NCBI RefSeq assembly: GCF_964340395.1
Contig: NC_135560.1
Location: forward strand, 16,326,098-16,390,097
Direction of reading: 5' to 3'
DNA: 64,000 nucleotides
Source of the DNA: Glandiceps talaboti
Lineage: Eukaryota; Hemichordata; Enteropneusta; Spengelidae
In this document: positions 10,940 through 23,599 of the stretch, in pieces
How the letters are laid out: the number at the start of each line of letters is the position of its first letter
How positions within the stretch are numbered: the first letter of the stretch is position 1
Translations under genes and position numbers: made by a program
The notes under the pieces: generated by a model
The model's input: the letters and a program-made list of their open reading frames with translations, nothing else
What the model was told of the DNA's origin: nothing
Databases searched by the model: none

Positions 10940-10971
<32 letters not shown>
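10940..10971 (+). repeat. Poly-G tract of 32 bases
   Basis: An uninterrupted run of G at 10940-10971, directly at the left end of repeat family A copy 2. The equivalent place in copy 3 (54474) has only five G, so this run looks like an expansion inside a transposon copy. Such a tract can form G-quadruplexes, and its exact length may be unreliable in an assembly. Confidence 0.95.
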
Positions 10972-10974
<3 letters not shown>

Positions 10975-11165
10975 TGATTTTTGGGTGCGGACCCAAAAAT
11001 CAATTTGATGGGATTTAGTGTACTACCGATATATTATGTGTACAGCAGCTATACAAGTACGTTTACCCACAGGTGATTAAGTACAGTTCAGGGTATATGG
11101 TATCACAAGTATATCATTGTACTACGGTACAAAACAGTTTCAAAAATCGTTTCAGTTGTAGCTAA
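10940..11165 (+). mobile_element. Dispersed repeat family A, copy 2
   Basis: Reads GCACTGATTTTTGGGTGCGG, then TGTGTACAGCAGCTATAC, TTTACCCACAGGTGATTAAG and ACAAAACAGTTTCAAAAATC, ending GTTGTAGCTAA. Block order and orientation match the copy at 54470. It is preceded by the poly-G tract. Confidence 0.65.
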
Positions 11166-11169
11166 AACA

Positions 11170-12830
11170 TACTGTTTTAACATCCCAATCCGAAGGCACA
11201 AGCGCCCACATTGGGGCTGTAATATTTGTATTACATTCTGAGTGATTGTTTATATGCAAGGAAATACATATATTGATGTTTGTGTTTGTGATTTTCATCT
11301 CTCGTGAGATAAACACACTTCTAGAGGAGCGTGTAAGAATCACAATACAGATGAGGTTCTGCTGAAACTTTTCAACTAAACCAACTAAGTATATTCAGTT
11401 GTGCTACAATACAATTGGCACTGTTCTATTATCATATACTTCACCTGACCAGTATATATCCCAGGTGTTCTTATCTGAACCAATGACTAGATTCCATATT
11501 ATGGCAAAGAAAGCAAGCAGTTAAAAAGAAAATTGTTTTTAAGAATTTTCAAAATACCTTTGAAGAAGATACAATCATGTAATCACAAATTGTTTCCTTC
11601 CAAATCAAGATAGAGCAGAGCAGCTATAGGCTACAGTATTATGTTTCTTCCATTTGCTTACAGTTTCACTTGCTGCAACAGGAACGTTTTTGAAACATGC
11701 AGCTTCTGTTAATAAGGCTGAAGATGACACCTTCGTTTTCCAAACTTGTTGGTATTTTAGACATCTTTCTTGCAAAGTACCCACAAGAAAAAAAAAATTA
11801 GTTTACAGTTACATTTCTTAACTTTGATAATAAAATATATGACATTTTATAATAATAATAATAATAATAGAAGAAAAATGACTAAACTTGTGTATTTAAG
11901 TTTCATGTACAAAAAGGCTGCTATGGACACTACACATGTGGAACACGCTGAACTATGTACAGCTAAACCTCGCTTGAAGCTTTCTTTACATCACCAATGT
12001 GTCAACTTCACACAAGATGTCTTGTTCTGGGCTTAAAAAACAACGACATGGAAAATGTAAAGTGGGTAAATTAAACAAAGTAATCAAACACAAAGGTCTA
12101 CAATAAAAGTGAAAAAAAAAATGAAAAAAAAATGTGAAATGCAACAACTTATTGAAAATGGTAAAATGGAAATTGTATTGGATAAAAAAAAACACAAGCC
12201 ATTGATAAAAGATGGTGTAAAACTCATGGCTATATTCCTGTGAAATTTGTTTGCAAATGCTGAAATAGCTATAATATAATTATACATCGCAAATACTGTA
12301 TTCTGTTGTGGAGAGATTGCTATCAAGTTGAAAGTAGAAAAACAGTAGTGAGCAAATACATTTGTCAAAATTTTTCAAAATCGCTATATGGTAACCGACT
12401 GCAGGCCTACTTAGAGGTGAAAGGTCAAACGAGAATCTAGTTTGTTTTTGCATGGTTTCCAAGGATACAGCTCAAATATCAATCATCTGCATAAATGTAG
12501 CACCATAGAAACCCTTTTAAAGAAATGTGTCATTAGAGTGTCGATCAACAGAATAGAGTGTAGTGTTTGCATGCTTCATTTATCCCTGATAATATAGTAG
12601 ATAATTGTAGGCTACATGATACCGTTATTAATACTCAATTTCCATGATCAAGTAAATGACTACTTCTGAGGTCACCAATGAAAGGTTAGACACCCAGTTA
12701 TTGAGATTGATGATAGTTTAATGAGTTTTAATGTTTCAATTCTTATCTCTAACACCACAATGTATTCAGTATTGTACAGAGTCAGTCTGTTTATCCCTCA
12801 CTCACTCTCTCTCCTGTGTAACATATTTGA
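11170..12830. other. Non-coding stretch, nothing recognised
   Basis: Includes a short (AAT)n run at about 11850-11868 and several A-rich tracts. Frames such as 11770-12036 (+) and 12084-12368 (-) are low-complexity or motif-free and overlap in antisense. Confidence 0.5.
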
Positions 12831-13008
<178 letters not shown>

Positions 13009-13077
13009 TCGGTGAGTATCAATCTGCTAAGACAGTGCTCTATACTGCAGTGGCAGAGCGTATACCGCAGTGGCAGA

Positions 13078-13080
<3 letters not shown>

Positions 13081-13163
<83 letters not shown>

Positions 13164-13220
13164 GTGTATGCATGTATATATATATATATATATATAGATA
13201 GATAGATAGATAGATAGATA
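13081..13220 (+). repeat. (TA)n then (GATA)n microsatellite
   Basis: TA units at 13081-13160, an interrupted stretch, TA again, then GATA units to 13220. It separates two parts of the Penelope-like remnant. Confidence 0.96.
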
Positions 13221-13309
13221 TATTCATATGTGTCTCACTCGAGAGAACAGTGCTCGATGCAATATTAATAGCAGAGCATTATAGACTAAATCCAAAGAAT
13301 AAGAATGTT

Positions 13310-13362
13310 ATAAGTCGTTACGCGGAGTTTCATGCTTCCTCAGCGATCATCAGGCAACTGAT
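13310..13362 (-). ncRNA. Hammerhead-ribozyme-like relic
   Basis: On the minus strand, CTGATGA (13353-13347) and GAAA (13331-13328) occupy the positions of the two hammerhead core boxes. Between them GCT and AGC can pair as a short stem II with mismatched base pairs. After GAAA, a C, a five-base loop and GTA give a minimal stem III and a possible cleavage site next to 13319. The flanks AGTTG and CGACT pair as stem I, with one mismatch at the junction. Weak stem II suggests a decayed, probably inactive ribozyme. Penelope-like elements are known to carry minimal type I hammerheads. Confidence 0.35.
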
Positions 13363-13787
13363 AAAATTGAGATTGTTTGGGTTTATATGTACACACAAGC
13401 GTTTGTGTGCACATTGCGTAACAAGATGGTCGGACTAAAACTATTCCTCACGGAGGTTTACTTGTATAGTTGGCGAGGGAAAATTTTATTTTCATTGCAA
13501 CATTTGGAGACTAATTCAAATTTTTGTTTAGTAGCATGCTCTTGTCAGCATTGGTTTTACACAGATACACTCAGCGCTCTCATGTAGGTGTTTGGCGCTC
13601 ATGGAAGAACAAACGACAATAAACATAAGAGCTAAAAGAAGTACACTACATTGGATTTTAATCAGATTGGTCTATATTATGACAAAGTGTGTCCATGTCA
13701 CTGGTTCTGATGTGTTTGAAATATGAGTCAAAACATTCAAAATAGCCATTGCTTTCACTGATTTTTCTTTGATATTACTGGCACTGG

Positions 13788-13899
13788 TATAATTATGTTA
13801 TTCGCCAATATTTTTTCTTCATTCACAAAGCCCCTTAGGTCACTGGTATTTTCCTTGGCTGAATGAAGAAAAATATTGTGGAATACCATCTAATTATTT
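13788..13899. mobile_element. MITE family C, copy 1 (internally deleted)
   Basis: The left terminus CAATATTTTTTCTTCATTCA (about 13806-13825) and right terminus TGAATGAAGAAAAATATTG (about 13860-13878) form an inverted repeat around only about 34 bases. The inverted similarity appears to extend outward to ATAATTA on each side. A related, longer copy lies at 28042-28205. Miniature inverted-repeat transposons like this are mobilised by transposases encoded elsewhere. Confidence 0.7.
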
Positions 13900-14925
13900 C
13901 AATTACATTTTGTACAATCCTGTTTTGTACACAAGAAAACAATTTAGATCAGACTCTCATTTGTTTAATTCCAGATTAATTCTGCTATTTACAGTTTTAG
14001 AATTAGTTTATCAAACGGTCAGCTCAAAAAAGTGAATTTTAAAAAACTCCATAAATAAGAAATCAGCCTGAAAAATGCAGTACTGGATGATATCATGTGA
14101 ATAAATGATGAATGACACTGTTATTGTTCATATCCAATTTCTGTCAACTTAGAACCACTTGAACAATAGAAATTTTCCGATGTTTAATACATTAATCTTT
14201 CAGTAAATTGATATCATACCTTTTCAGAAATGTTACAAACGATTCGTAATACATGTACATACATGCATTTTAAAGATTCATGCATTACGGGGGCAGTTTT
14301 TACTGAAATTGGATTCTTTTTTTAACAGTGTGGCATGCTTGTAGGGATGTTGTATGTATTCATGCACCATACTGACATTTTGTAAAATGTGAAAGGTGTT
14401 TTTTCATCATTGACATTGTTTCAATTTACCGTTTGCATATCATCATGAAATATGGTTATAAGTCCAATGTGTTTTGTAAGAGTGGCCATACTTTAATAAC
14501 TCTATGTTTCTCATGACTGAACTGACCATATATTTCTTCAATCTGCTGAAATATTATAAAATTACGCCCGCTGCCACACGATTAGTAAATAAACTCAATG
14601 TTACTGATAGTACAAAGGTGACAAGCAAGCATCTACAAGCAAGTATCTAAGCAAAAATTATCGTTTATTGCTGAAATTTTAGAACTTTGATAAAACAAAT
14701 GGTTCATAGTTTCCTTCTGACTTACCATTTCTAAGTCATTCAGAATGTTAAACTATGACTATGAATTGAAAGTATCATCAACAAGTACTCATAAATTTTA
14801 ATAGCAAATAGCTAAATGGATATTATCTGTCCATGTGTGCATTCAACTATGTGTCTGTCCACCAGCATTTCTCAGGATATACAGACTGACTTTATTCAAA
14901 CATGGTACAAAGATGACATAGTGTA
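13900..14925. other. Non-coding stretch, nothing recognised
   Basis: AT-rich sequence with no ORF of note, no RNA gene and no clear repeat. It contains a short TACATGTACATACATGCA tract at about 14251-14268. Confidence 0.5.
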
Positions 14926-15080
<155 letters not shown>

Positions 15081-15087
15081 GTATATA

Positions 15088-15299
<212 letters not shown>

Positions 15300-16640
15300 G
15301 ATGTAGTGTAAACCAAGGGCTCTTCAGTCTAGACATTTATGAAATAAATGAAAAGAATAAAAAGGAATATATAATTAAATAGACTTTCAATGATTTGACT
15401 ACCGGTACTGCAAAAAAATGCAGATATTTATAATCCTTGATTTTATTCGTGTTATCAAAAATTGAAAATATGAGATGACAGGAAACTTGTTCAATAACAT
15501 CCAGATATGAAATATTAATGACACCCAGTGATTTGTTGATTATGAGCAGACACTCTAGGGATCCAATGTTATAAGTTCGTCCAATGTTGTCTACATACAA
15601 AGAAGAGGGCTAGGACTTATAGCACCCGCAAGCTCAGTGTAACGGTTTGCTTTGTACACAGACTCATTTTATGTCTACATGCATGTAAACAAAGAAAGCA
15701 CAGTTGAATCAATGATTTTGTTGATAGTAGTAAGCACTCTATTAAGTTTCTTATGTCTTGATGTAAACTCTTTGCATAATACATTGGGCAATAACTTTTA
15801 CCTTTTAACCCTTTGTCATCCAGAGTGCCCAAAAGCACCCCACTGGGCTGCAGTCCAGAGCACCGAGCGTGCCTAAACACTTCCTACTTCCGAAGCAGTA
15901 TTTACCATCCATGATGTCTTAAAAACTTTACTTCATAACTTAATAGTAATTACATGACATTATCTCCATAAATGAAGCTTCATCATGACATAAATAAAAA
16001 TATATGTTCCTATTGTTTTTTTTGAGTGAGAGTCCTTTGAAGTGCACTGATATAAATAATAGACACATGAGACAGATGGTGACACCTTCTGTGTACACAT
16101 ACGCACAAGTGATTGAGTGAAGTTTTCACCTATCAAATGACATAGACTACAAAATCTGTGAATACACAAATTTGACAAAATATTCTTGGACAACGACAGT
16201 ATATGGAAGGTTTTGGGTGGTTCCCTGAAAAAAACCATAAACGTAATGGAAAATCAGCAGGACCTAAAAGCATTGTATCGACAGCCATGATGGCTGTTGC
16301 TGATACTTGCATGTCACTGCCAAGTTTTTAATATCCCTGTAATTATCCCTGTGGTGAATGTTAATTGTTATTGCCTGATTAAATGTTGTGTGGTTACATT
16401 GTACATGAACTCAATAAGGTGTTTTATACAATCAAAAATATTCATGGACACTGATTTTGACAGAGAAATTACATGTATCTACAGTGAAAACACAACAGTT
16501 AGCTTGCCATTGCTGTACATGTATTTATGCAGCTTGCACAATATAGACACTTGTTAGATATTAATTTTTGCTTGTACGTGTTTTGGCCTGAGGTTTACAG
16601 TCCCACCCATAATTCCAGGCAGAATTTTGTTGATGACAAC
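15300..16640. other. Non-coding stretch, nothing recognised
   Basis: Contains motif-free frames of 74-92 codons on both strands (15617-15880, 15960-16238, 16297-16557). These overlap antisense frames or lack any domain. No RNA gene or repeat was recognised. Confidence 0.5.
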
Positions 16641-16643
16641 TTA

Positions 16644-17101
16644 GTTACCATGACAACTGCATGATTCAATAGTGAGGATCATAACAATAAACTACAATCA
16701 CACTCTTGATAGTCATGTAAAATTGCCATGGCAACAGATCTAGAGCTGTGTCTTGACATATATTGCTGGAAACAAAGAAAAGGGGAGGGGAAATGTACAA
16801 AATATAAATCAATGACCCCTTACCCTATTCAAATCAGTTCAAAGTTTCCTTGGCAACAGCTGTATCCTGATGTACACAATAACTTAGCTGCTGGAAACAT
16901 AGAAGGGAAATTTACAAAACGTACATCAATAACCCCCCCCCCCCCCCCCCCCCTCGAATCCATACACTGTTGCGATGACAACCAATGTGTTTTGTACTAT
17001 ACAGAATGAAGTGATTAATGCGAGGGTATGAGATATTGACTACAAGTGCACCCACCTTGCACGTATGAATGTATATAGAGCAGCATCGTTGCCATAGCTG
17101 C
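16644..17101. repeat. Tandem array of about 120-base units carrying X-box-like palindromes
   Basis: Five 14-base X-box-like motifs occur: GTTACCATGACAAC (16644), ATTGCCATGGCAAC (16722), GTTTCCTTGGCAAC (16844), GTTGCGATGACAAC (16969) and GTTGCCATAGCTGC (17088). Spacings are 78, 122, 125 and 119. Units starting at 16722 and 16844 are clear duplicates: each continues with CAACAG, then GCTGGAAACA, a GGGAAATKTACAAAA block, and ACATCAATAACC or its variant. The unit is therefore a diverged minisatellite whose best-kept part resembles an RFX binding site. Confidence 0.65.
16933..16953 (+). repeat. Poly-C tract of 21 bases
   Basis: C run at the end of the second clear X-box unit. The same position of the preceding unit reads ACCCCTTACCC, so the run appears to have expanded from that short C-rich segment. 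Confidence 0.93.
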
Positions 17102-17104
17102 AGT

Positions 17105-18180
17105 GGAGGATGCTCATTTATGTGCATTAAGGATTTAGGTTACTTGACAACTAGAACTTAATGCATGGGATAACAAGTGGTAGAAAACATCCTTCATGCT
17201 ACTGAGCAAACATTTTGTTAGCATTCTGTCTGATCACAGACTACCCTTTTGCATGGGTCTCAATTTCGTTTAATTCTACCAAATGTTGTTATTGGTCCAT
17301 GAAGTCACCAGGGGACTCGTCTACTCCCTCCCTGTTTATTATTCAAGATCATCACATCATTTTGCTTCAGTCTCCAGGCTCCTGTTGAAAAGTTGTTCGT
17401 ACATTCCACTGTTCAAAGTACGCAGAACCTATCATGAATATTTATAGTAGTCGGATTGTCATATCATCTTGTCAGTGGTCATAATGCACGCTGCCTGTTC
17501 AATCTCATCTACAAGGAAATCCAATATAATACTTCAAATGCTATTATTTCCCTTGTACAGACAAGAATTATGCTTGAGTGAACAAAATGTAAATCCAACA
17601 CTCATGCTTTGATAAGGACATACTCTCAGTAATGATAGTGTGTATATGATTTATGAGTTTGTCTGTTGACACAGTGCACCATGTTCTCCGAGCACAACTA
17701 TTAAACTTTAATTGTAAGATTTCTAAATATTTTTGCTTAGGTTCAAGAACCATGGTTTCATTTGAACTATAGACAAGCGACAATCACCATTTAAAACAGT
17801 ATTTTCACTCACTGTAATTCTTCTGTCATCAAAGCTCTCTTGCTCCCTGTATAATTTCAATATTGTTGTGAGACTTGTCCCAGCTCTAAAGATATTGTGT
17901 ATGGATTCTGTGTGTTTCTGAAGGAAAAAAGACAAGATTATATTGATCTCTTGTAGCTTTAAATCTACTTCACATGATTTTTAGACTGCATATTTGCATG
18001 TAGTTCAGTTTATACAAAAATCTGATGGACATGTTTTGGGGTAAATTTGACTCTGTCTCCTTGCATCACAGAGTCAACAAAAACAAATAGTGCAGCTGTT
18101 TTGTGTGAAACTACGTAACATATTTGAGAATTATATTTGGCAATATCAGTGATTTTCACTTAAATTTCCTCTTAAATTTA
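17105..18180. other. Non-coding stretch, nothing recognised
   Basis: AT-rich, with overlapping motif-free frames on the minus strand at 17568-17935. No RNA gene or repeat was recognised. Confidence 0.5.
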
Positions 18181-18184
18181 GAAG

Positions 18185-18372
18185 ATTTTGATATTTATAT
18201 CAGATTTGCACAAAAATTTAGTAGATTTTGTTCTTTGTATTTGCAAAGTCCATTGCATCCTTGCAGATTTGCAAAAAGTTGCACCAAATTTAGAAAAATA
18301 TGATAAATTTGTATTAATTTTTCACCAAAATTTACAAGATTTTGATCTTATAAATTTACAAAGTCCAGTGTA
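18185..18372 (+). repeat. Diverged tandem duplication, period about 117
   Basis: CAAAAATTTAGTAGATTTTG with TTTGCAAAGTCCATTG (about 18211-18256) is repeated as CAAAATTTACAAGATTTTG with TTTACAAAGTCCAGTG (about 18326-18371). The open frame through both copies (18188-18373) is repeat-derived. Confidence 0.6.
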
Positions 18373-18414
18373 AAATTGATATAGAAAGTACAAATTGTTC
18401 TTCACAATTCAGTG

Positions 18415-18425
18415 CCCCCCCCCCC
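18415..18425 (+). repeat. Poly-C tract of 11 bases
   Basis: Short C run followed by AAATATTATGC. One of several C or G runs in an otherwise AT-rich window; others are at 43469 and 59832. Confidence 0.9.
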
Positions 18426-18429
18426 AAAT

Positions 18430-21400
18430 ATTATGCAAGAATAATTTTGCTAAAAAAATTATATGAAGGATGTTTAATTTGGAAGCAATATGAAAAAAAT
18501 AAAAATGTGATGACTTTTGTCTTTTGCATGGATGGAGATAATGATGAAATAATAACCTTGTGTTGTTCCACACAATCCAAACAATGTCTGGTAATAGAAG
18601 ACTCTAGGCCCCAATTTCAGAATTTAATTACATTTGATTTCGACATCAACCTTGTGAAAGGCTGATAAATGTATCTGCATCTCCAATTGGCATACAAAAT
18701 CAATTTGAGACTCAGACAAATAAAATACTCATCTGGTGAAACTAATGAAAATTTACGATGTTGTTGCAACACGGACTGTTTCCTTAGCTAGAGCCTGCAT
18801 GTGCAAGGGGATTAGCCTATATATCCCACCATGCATGGCTGCACACACTCAGTGTCTGACCAGACTAGTGTTTCTAACTGTGATGCTGAAGTGAGTATTG
18901 CATATAGAGGGTAATGAAAGTGCAAAGATGAGGAAAGTTGATAGCATTTTTTTTTGCACCAGAAAGCAGCTCTGTACATGTATGTATGGGTTTTTTTCCA
19001 TCATGCTTCATTGCATAGGCTGGCAATGTTGTTATCTGTCTTTTTATAGCTGCTGTGTTCATTCTCAGAGGAGAGATTTTGTTGATAATATAATGCAAAT
19101 TCCTGTCCAATTTTCTGATTTTAAAATGCAGCTTTGCATATTAAGATAAAAGGTTCAGGTGAAAATGATGTTGATGCATTGCAGCAGCCGTATTATGAAC
19201 CTTTGTCAATTGTTATGAAGTATCATAACACAAGCTAACTCAACCAATAACACATTATTGTAAGCCTACAGACAATTGCTAGGAGGTAAACATTGTAAAT
19301 TATGCCGATAAAGACAACTTTATTTTAGAATTCTTTTGACATAAAAATAAATGAATTTTTAGACAAATGTGTGATGACTAACCCTTAGTTTCAACACTCA
19401 ATAAAGAGTTGAATCATTAAAATTACTACTTGGGGTATGAGTCACAGACCAGACTTGTAATTAAGTTTTCTAGTATTCATAGACTGTCAAGGAATGATAC
19501 AAGAAATGTTAGCATATTAATTTGAAATCTTTATTCTAATGATTTATTTCTGAAGAAGTAATGACCTTCCTGTTTCATCCATATTGAAAACCACTTTAGC
19601 TGTTCAATTAATATGCAAATTAGAAAACAATTCAAATATTACTAAATATTCAATCATTTGCATTTATTTTTTGAATTTTTGTGGATTTATCTGTGAGAAA
19701 TATAGCTGCATTGCTAAGAGTTGTTGCAAAAGTGAATTTTGATATCATTTCATCTTTATGTAATTGCAAGTATGAATTTTTGTTGACTTTATTAGAAAAT
19801 ATTACTGATTTCATACAACTCCCCCCCCAAAAACCCAAAAAACCAAACCCTCAAAAATTGGTAAAATACCTGTATGACTATGAAGCAATATTTTGACTAC
19901 ATAGGGTCTAAAATGATTAAATGTAAACTTAGATCTAGAATATTTTGTTATTTTAAAGTCTCCAATAGTTCCCAAAGACTAATATAATGTTTACAAATTT
20001 CAAATCTGGTCACAGTGATTATATACAAGAAGTCAGTTTCGCCACTAATTATTTTCACATTTTTATTTTCCAGAAAAATAGGTAATTAGTGAAAGTTTCC
20101 ACATTTAAGTATTTCCTTGTATAATCAGATGTGAAACAGAAATTCCAGGAGTAATAAGATGTTGAAGTCCTTGAAATAGACAAGTTTATAGTCAAACTAA
20201 AAGATTAAATCCCATATTTTCCAATCAGTAAATTAAATATTTAATGTTTAACATGACTTATAGTATTCCTAGTTTTAATTACATTTGACTAATTGTGTTT
20301 AACTTTAATAAATTATCATAAGCAAATTATTCTCAAGGTAAACTGGAAATTGATAAATTGTTCGTCAATATGGATTCATCCGAATACTACTCAAACAAAT
20401 TCGTGTACCAGAGTTTGTTGAAAAATTTGCAAAACTATAAAAATGACTATGTTTAATAATCGCCAGATACTGATATAATGAGCTAATGTTAAAATATGCA
20501 AATTAGGCTAATAACCAATTTAGGTAATAATTTGAATCACATGTTGAACGTAATTCATAGAAAAAAGGGGAGATTTCACATGTTGATATGCAAATTTTGC
20601 TGATTAATATGCACAGATTTGTTTCAATCTGATCTGAGCTGCCAAAATGTGATAATATGCTATTTTAGGAGATAACGATGAGAAACACAGAAGTGGAAAA
20701 ACTATATTTCAAAACCATCACTACAGTGTAATTTCCGCACTTCCAAAAAATAAGAATAATTATAGGACTTTCTAAATCAGAAAATAAAATTCACAAAAAA
20801 TTCTCAATAATCAGAAAAGATAATTTTCCAATAAGTCAATTTTGAGCCTATTCAAAGGAATTCTGTAGTCTTATATTTAATAATAATTTAATACAGATGA
20901 ATTTTAGTTCCAACTAAACAAATTTTAAATTAACTTTGTCAGAAAAGAACTAACCCATTTCAAAGGAAAATGTAGAGTGGCTAGAACAAATTCCCTTGTT
21001 GACTCATTAAGTACATTCAGAAATTTCTAATGTTCTTGAACATGTATGAAGTAAATTCAAAGATTTTGGCAGGCTAACAAGTAATGGCTACTAGGGAAAA
21101 TCAATAATTGATTATGATTATAATTGTATGTATCACAACTGTTGTATGATCGATCATACTTTTGAACTGCATTGTCTAACTCTCCAGTGCACTGTAAGCA
21201 TTGTAAGCATGTCACAAACTTGATAAATTATTCATACAGTTCAGTATTACCCAGATAAATATGTAGTTTTGTTCAAAGTATATAAATTCAGGGATGTAGA
21301 AAATAGCCGGAAGGTGGAAAAGTAACCGTGTGTCAGCAATACATTTCCAGCTGAGAAAATTCTAACCCATGGAAACAATTCTGAAACATCGATAATTCTA

Positions 21401-23455
21401 TTGAAATGTTTGTATTTTTTGACTTGTTGAAACCTCACAAACAATTGTAACCCTTTTATTCCCCCTCCTGTCACAACCGCAGATCAGTCACTGCGAACTT
21501 TGCACACCAAATTCTGCCAATCAAAATTGTTTTCCTTCTGTTGCTATAATTTTCTACAAACAAGTTGACTTAATGGAGACATAGCGATTACAGAAGATTA
21601 TTCTTTAGAGTTTAAACCTTGCATGACAGCTGAATAGTTCTACCTGCCAAGTATTTTACATCACATCTCAAAATAATCCCTTTTGAAGTCTCGGTTGCCA
21701 TTTGTAAAAGTAGACGACATAAATAGGAGGTGTGAAAATATTATACTTGTTGGAAAATAAAACATATGACATTGTGATGATTAAAAACAACTATTAGGAC
21801 ATTGTCATTCTGCTTTCAACTCTGCTTGTATTCAGAAACAACAATACATTGCACAGTTTGGCTGTCATATGATTTAACTTTATACACTGTAAAGCCAGCT
21901 ACATTGACCATATAACATTAGGCCCATACATCATTTTGCACCGAAAGCAGTAGTATTTCAAAAGGTGGCAATACATTGTCAGGAAGTGAAACAAATAAAA
22001 TCAGTGAATTTCACTTTTATGCCAAATATCATTTTATAAATATTATGATTATTGTACAGCTATGATCGAAAACATATTCTGCCTCATTAATAACAAAAAT
22101 TTCATAACATTAATGGAAGCGAATTCACAAAGTCAATGCAAGTGAATCCCAAATAATTGCTGACATCCCATATGGGGTGTACTACAATGGACATGTTCAT
22201 CCTTAGTTGATACTGTAGTTTCTAGTAAAAGTTGTAATTTATTTAAGTTATAGTCACAATGTTTGGTTACTAATTGAACTGTTCTGTTGCCTGTGGTTTC
22301 GTAGTCATTTATTGCAGATACTGTTATTGTAGTTTCTGACATTTTTACAACAAATGATTATGTTTGGAAAAGTACTGTTTAAGTATGAATGAAACATGTT
22401 TTCAAATCATTTGAGTCAATCCGTGCAATCAATCAAGCAAGCTGTAGCGCATATCCCAATGTTAAATCCAAAATCATGATGCAGCTCAAAAGGACAATGT
22501 TATTACGGAAAATTTGCAAATTAGACTCTTGCTGCAAAATATCATAAAAAAATAACATTATGAGTTTAATTAGGTTTCATCAGAACATCTGAAATATGTT
22601 TCTATTTGATCTTTGTAAATGTTAACAATATTGGGAGCATCAAAGCTATGAATCTTGTCTTCCTGTCCATTCCATAAGTCTTGCATTCTCCCCTAGGCAT
22701 GCTCTCAACACTTGATCTAGCACCGCTGTCTGCACTTTTGCTCCCTGTAAAACCAGCTCAGCCATAAAGCAGATATTTGATTGACCTTAGTTTCCCTGTA
22801 GTAGTGAAATAGCCCACAAATCATGTCTGGATTCCGTTGTTATATTGTCAGGGACTCGATAGAACAAACCGTATTCCCAACTGGAATGTGGTCAGACTGT
22901 AATTTGAAAAAAAAAGAACAAGCGGTCATTTTAATCATGGTAATACATCAAGATAGGTGTTATCTCATTCTGGTGATGAGTGTCCCAGGGACGTACTTTC
23001 TCTAAATTAACAGAAAGGTAAAAAGAGTTCATTGTATATGGTTATATGTACACATACAATCCCATTTATTTTTCATTCTCTTTGAACACAGAGTACATAA
23101 TATATCTTGCAAAGTAGCGTGATGGAATATTTGAGTCTGACACAAAATGTATGTCAAGTGAATGATACAGCACTGTGTACATACATCATACTCGACTGTT
23201 TACAGTTGCTTGTGATTATTTTTCCAATGTCTGGTTAAATAGAGTGCCATGGATACAATTTAAAGTAAATTCAAAGCCTGAGTGACTGTTAAATCTTCCT
23301 AGCATTCACTAGTTATAATATAAAAAATTCAGTAGGGCTTATTAGGTTTTTGCTATTTTCAATAATTTTACCTGTTGAAAATACACCAAGCCTTTATGTA
23401 AAATGTTTCAATCATTCTGAATACCTGAGTTTAATACCTGTCCACTTGTCATTGA
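18430..23455. other. AT-rich non-coding stretch with four octamer motifs
   Basis: No gene or mobile element was recognised. Frames up to 83 codons are motif-free. Four perfect ATGCAAAT octamers (POU-factor type) occur on + at 19093, 19613, 20496 and 20588, in a part (19.3-21.2 kb) that is the most AT-rich non-satellite section of the window. Confidence 0.45.
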
Positions 23456-23468
23456 TGGTATTGTATAC

Positions 23469-23591
23469 CAGTGTGCCCTCTAATGGTAGCCAAATTTTGT
23501 TGTTGTGAGTCAAAATAAGAAAAATTGAAATTTCTTGTGAGTCACCACATAGTAAGAGATAGGGCGTCAAATTGGCTTAGAGGGCACACTG
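23469..23591. mobile_element. hAT-type MITE, complete, with target-site duplication
   Basis: Perfect 15-base terminal inverted repeats CAGTGTGCCCTCTAA (23469-23483) and TTAGAGGGCACACTG (23577-23591). Subterminal GCCAAATTT blocks and internal GTGAGTCA blocks are also roughly symmetrical. The flanks TTGTATAC (23461-23468) and CTGTATAC (23592-23599) form an 8-base target duplication with one mismatch. CAGTG-type ends and 8-base duplications are the signature of hAT transposons. With 123 bases and no ORF it is non-autonomous. Confidence 0.85.
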
Positions 23592-23599
23592 CTGTATAC

